DNA from: Bacillota bacterium
GTDB lineage: Bacteria; Bacillota; Clostridia; Lachnospirales; Lachnospiraceae
Reading direction: 5' to 3'
Length of the DNA stretch: 15,755 nucleotides
NCBI GenBank assembly: GCA_023411225.1
Contig: JAEYPA010000113.1
Coordinates: forward strand, 1-15,755
Each line of letters opens with the position of its first letter. The stretch's first letter is position 1. Made by a program: the position numbers and the translations under genes. Of the stretch, positions 13,469 through 15,755 are shown in pieces. Below the pieces are notes generated by a model that was given only the letters and a program-made list of their open reading frames with translations, made no database searches and was not told the origin of the DNA.

Positions 13469-15568
13469 ATGATAAATTTATTGCCTGAACCGAAGTACAT
13501 AGAAGATTGGGATGGATTTACAGATTTGTTCCGTAGTATATGTTTACAAGCAGAAAATACCAATATTGACTTATCCGAATTAATGGAATTAACAAAACTT
13601 CGTTTCTGGAATTATAAAGATATCTGTTTCCATACACAAGATCAAGCAGATGGAATAAAAATCAGAATCAGTAATTCTCTGGATGGGGTAAATGCTGAGA
13701 ATGTAGAATTACTGATTGCTCAAGGATATGATATCAGTATTTCAGAAAATGAAGTTTTATTAAAATATGAAGACAAAGCTGGCTTTATCAATGCTATTAC
13801 TTCAATTAAAATGCTCTTGTCTGAAACAGTGGATGGTTATTATAGACTACCACTCTGCCATATAACTGATTATCCGTCGCTGCCGGTCAGAGCAATTGCT
13901 CAAACCTTTTCATGGTATGCAGGTTATGGCCGCTTAGGATTTGACAGCCAGTTATGGGGGTATGAAGACTGGGTACAGTATTTGAATATATGTCTGGATA
14001 ATAAGATAAATCAGTTTAATCTAGTTATGTATGGATATTGGCCTTTTGAGCTTTCAGATTATCCGGAAACAGTTTTTAAAAACATACCGGTTAGGATATG
14101 GAATGCAGAAAACCGTAGATGGCTTACTGTTCGTTATACACATCCTAATTTGGAGGAACCATTTCTGGATCAATTCATTAAACTGGCACATAAATTTGAT
14201 GTAAAAGTATTTGCTTACGTCGGATTAAATTCATATAACGGTGCTTATACAATAAAGCACCCGCAAGCGAGAACAAAGCCACCAAAAACCAGCGGTTTCC
14301 TGAATGATTTTGATTCACTATGTCTTAGTTATCCGGGAACAGTAGATTACATAGTAGAATCTATGCGTCAGATAGCAAGATTGGGATTTGACGGATATAC
14401 CTTGGAGGAAAGCGAAGAAGGTTTCTGGTATTGTGAATGTGATGAGTGTAAAAAACGCTGGCATGCTACAGCAAAGACACCTGGAGAGGCAAAGCATAAA
14501 GCAAATATGTGGCTGTTAGGAAAGATATATGATGCAGTACGTGAGATAAATCCGGCAGCTGTTATAGGAATCCGTGCATTCAGACAGCCGCCGTTGGAAA
14601 AAGATCCGGACTTCCTTAAAGAGTGTTTGGACTCCATGCCAAAGGATATTATGCTATTCTGGGCTCCCGGGCTTTATGTTCCGGAGACGGAATTTACCAA
14701 GTGGTGTGAGGCTTTTGGAAAGGACCGGATATGGGCCAGAGATACGGAATCAAATTCTATAACATCAACCATGGGAAGATTGTACCGTACTTTTAAATCT
14801 AACATGATTCGTTATGAAGATGAAGCGAACGTACAGGTATTGGAAACCGATATCCAGCAGCATAAAGGGAGTGTAAGGATGAATGTCCATGGCATCAACG
14901 GATTTATGTTTGAATGGTATGGATTGTTTATGCATCTATTTGCACATGGAAATTATGGATGGGGTTCCATGATGGATGAAGAGGAATTTTATCATAAAGC
15001 ATGTAACCTTAACTTTGGTGAATTGGGTGAAACCGTATTATATATAATGAAGAATATTGTTACGATTCATGAAAGTCAAATTCCATTATATACGACACCA
15101 TTCCCATTCCAAAAAAATAAGATGACCCAGGATGATATACCTGCAATTCTCACTGCAAAAGAAAATCACACAGATATACTAGATAAAATAAATTTACTAA
15201 GAGAAAAGGCTTATCATAGTCAAAAACTACGTCCATGGTTACCGCATTTTGACAAATGGGAGAATGCGGAACGTCGAAATGCTGTAATTTATGATATGGT
15301 ACTGACAGCACTTGAATACGAAAAAGAGCAGGATCCTATTAAGAAAGATCAGTTATTAGAGAAAATCCTTTATTATAACGAAAAGGATTATGACATTGTA
15401 AAGGAAATGTTCTTTGATATTAATCCGGTAAATGAAACTGGTGTGGGAAGCTGCATGTTCCCATATCATGAGATGAAACGACTGATACATAATATCAGGC
15501 ATCCTGAGGCACCGGATGATAACATTATCTGTTCGGGAGTAGAAGCTCTTGGATGGTTATGGCTATAA
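13469..15568 (+). CDS. Putative intracellular glycoside hydrolase (GH20/GH67-like)
   Basis: This 699-residue protein has no signal peptide or membrane segment, so it acts in the cytoplasm. Residues about 1-130 look like the alpha/beta domain that precedes the catalytic barrel in GH20, GH67 and GH84 enzymes (LLPEPKYI, then EDKAGFINAITSIKMLL). The barrel appears to start at ITDYPSLPVRAIAQTFSWY (132-150). GFDGYTLEESEEGFWYCECDECKKRW (about 307-331) has clustered acidic residues, Glu313, Glu314, Glu316 and Glu317, as catalytic candidates, and a CxCxxC cluster (322, 324, 327) as seen in some GH67/GH163-like proteins. I cannot place it in a named family. AGGAGG lies 10 bases before the ATG. It sits between the binding lipoprotein and the ATPase genes, so it probably cleaves the imported oligosaccharide. 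Confidence 0.7.
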   Translation: MINLLPEPKYIEDWDGFTDLFRSICLQAENTNIDLSELMELTKLRFWNYKDICFHTQDQADGIKIRISNSLDGVNAENVELLIAQGYDISISENEVLLKYEDKAGFINAITSIKMLLSETVDGYYRLPLCHITDYPSLPVRAIAQTFSWYAGYGRLGFDSQLWGYEDWVQYLNICLDNKINQFNLVMYGYWPFELSDYPETVFKNIPVRIWNAENRRWLTVRYTHPNLEEPFLDQFIKLAHKFDVKVFAYVGLNSYNGAYTIKHPQARTKPPKTSGFLNDFDSLCLSYPGTVDYIVESMRQIARLGFDGYTLEESEEGFWYCECDECKKRWHATAKTPGEAKHKANMWLLGKIYDAVREINPAAVIGIRAFRQPPLEKDPDFLKECLDSMPKDIMLFWAPGLYVPETEFTKWCEAFGKDRIWARDTESNSITSTMGRLYRTFKSNMIRYEDEANVQVLETDIQQHKGSVRMNVHGINGFMFEWYGLFMHLFAHGNYGWGSMMDEEEFYHKACNLNFGELGETVLYIMKNIVTIHESQIPLYTTPFPFQKNKMTQDDIPAILTAKENHTDILDKINLLREKAYHSQKLRPWLPHFDKWENAERRNAVIYDMVLTALEYEKEQDPIKKDQLLEKILYYNEKDYDIVKEMFFDINPVNETGVGSCMFPYHEMKRLIHNIRHPEAPDDNIICSGVEALGWLWL

Positions 15569-15588
15569 ACGAAAGGGGGAATACAAAA

Positions 15589-15755
15589 TTGGATGACAGA
15601 GAAGAAAAAACAACACCCTTGATAGAGATAAAGAACTGTACAATGGAGTTTCCGGGTGTAAAAGCACTATCGGGGGTAAATTTTACATTAATGCCTGGTG
15701 AATGTCATGCCCTCGTAGGTGAAAACGGAGCAGGAAAATCTACACTGTCTAAATG
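15589..15755 (+). CDS. Sugar ABC transporter ATP-binding protein, 5' part only
   Basis: Only the first 55 codons are inside the window; the 3' end is cut by the window edge. The frame reads LIEIKNCTMEFPGVKAL and GECHALVGENGAGKSTLSK, with the Walker A motif GENGAGKST and the FPGVKALSGV segment typical of RbsA/MglA/XylG-type double-ATPase proteins. The start is TTG at 15589. AGGGGGA (15574-15580) is 8 bases upstream, and the nearby ATG at 15592 is in another frame that ends within 11 codons. The gene begins 20 bases after the hydrolase stop and would energise uptake of the sugar bound by the lipoprotein at 12288. Permease genes are expected beyond the window. Confidence 0.9.
   Translation, partial: MDDREEKTTPLIEIKNCTMEFPGVKALSGVNFTLMPGECHALVGENGAGKSTLSK

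Noticed and set aside
15592..15627. ATG at 15592 as start of the ABC ATPase
   Set aside because: That frame hits a stop after about 11 codons; the conserved ATPase sequence is in the frame of the TTG at 15589.

Overview
The window looks like chromosomal DNA of a low-GC, Gram-positive anaerobe of the class Clostridia, most like a Lachnospiraceae-type genome. The evidence is AT-rich coding sequence, strong GGAGG-type ribosome binding sites, an NfnAB electron-bifurcating transhydrogenase pair, a lipobox lipoprotein feeding a sugar ABC importer, and intrinsic terminators throughout. I cannot assign a species.

Layout. Positions 1-1050 are a decayed or recombined segment: two hairpins (37-105), a minus-strand hypothetical gene that looks 5'-truncated (206-754), and a roughly 49% GC patch (842-1048) unlike its neighbours. 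Positions 1156-5421 form a regulon. A minus-strand LysR regulator diverges from nfnA-nfnB and a short-chain dehydrogenase gene, and the intergenic region carries a duplicated 32-bp operator-like repeat. A very strong terminator (5517-5571) closes this operon. Positions 5769-6286 are a clearly broken 23S rRNA uracil-C5-methyltransferase (RlmD/RumA-type) pseudogene. Positions 6289-7437 hold a small four-helix membrane protein and a TetR regulator behind one strong promoter with two copies of a 14-bp dyad near the transcription start. A GNAT acetyltransferase (7698-8129), a gene-poor stretch with possible hydrolase remnants and a fold-back element (8130-8678), and an aldo/keto reductase (8679-9665) follow. 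A symmetric fold-back (9703-9780) serves as terminator between convergent genes.

Positions 9805-15755 are a carbohydrate-uptake locus. A 750-residue minus-strand regulator joins a complete LacI-type repressor to a complete family-1 extracellular solute-binding-protein domain, with no signal peptide or membrane segment. It diverges from an operon of a sugar-binding lipoprotein, a 699-residue intracellular protein resembling GH20/GH67-type glycoside hydrolases, and the start of a RbsA/MglA-type ABC ATPase cut by the window end. Back-to-back promoters with 17-bp spacers flank a LacI-type operator.

How the genes work together (inference). NfnAB exchanges electrons among NADH, NADPH and ferredoxin. 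The adjacent SDR has an arginine pair typical of NADP(H)-preferring enzymes, so the LysR regulon may tie an NADPH-dependent carbonyl/alcohol conversion to its cofactor supply. In the sugar locus, glycans would be captured by the lipoprotein, imported, and cut inside the cell by the GH-like enzyme, with the LacI-SBP fusion sensing one or two ligands. The fusion regulator with its unclassified hydrolase is the most unusual system here.
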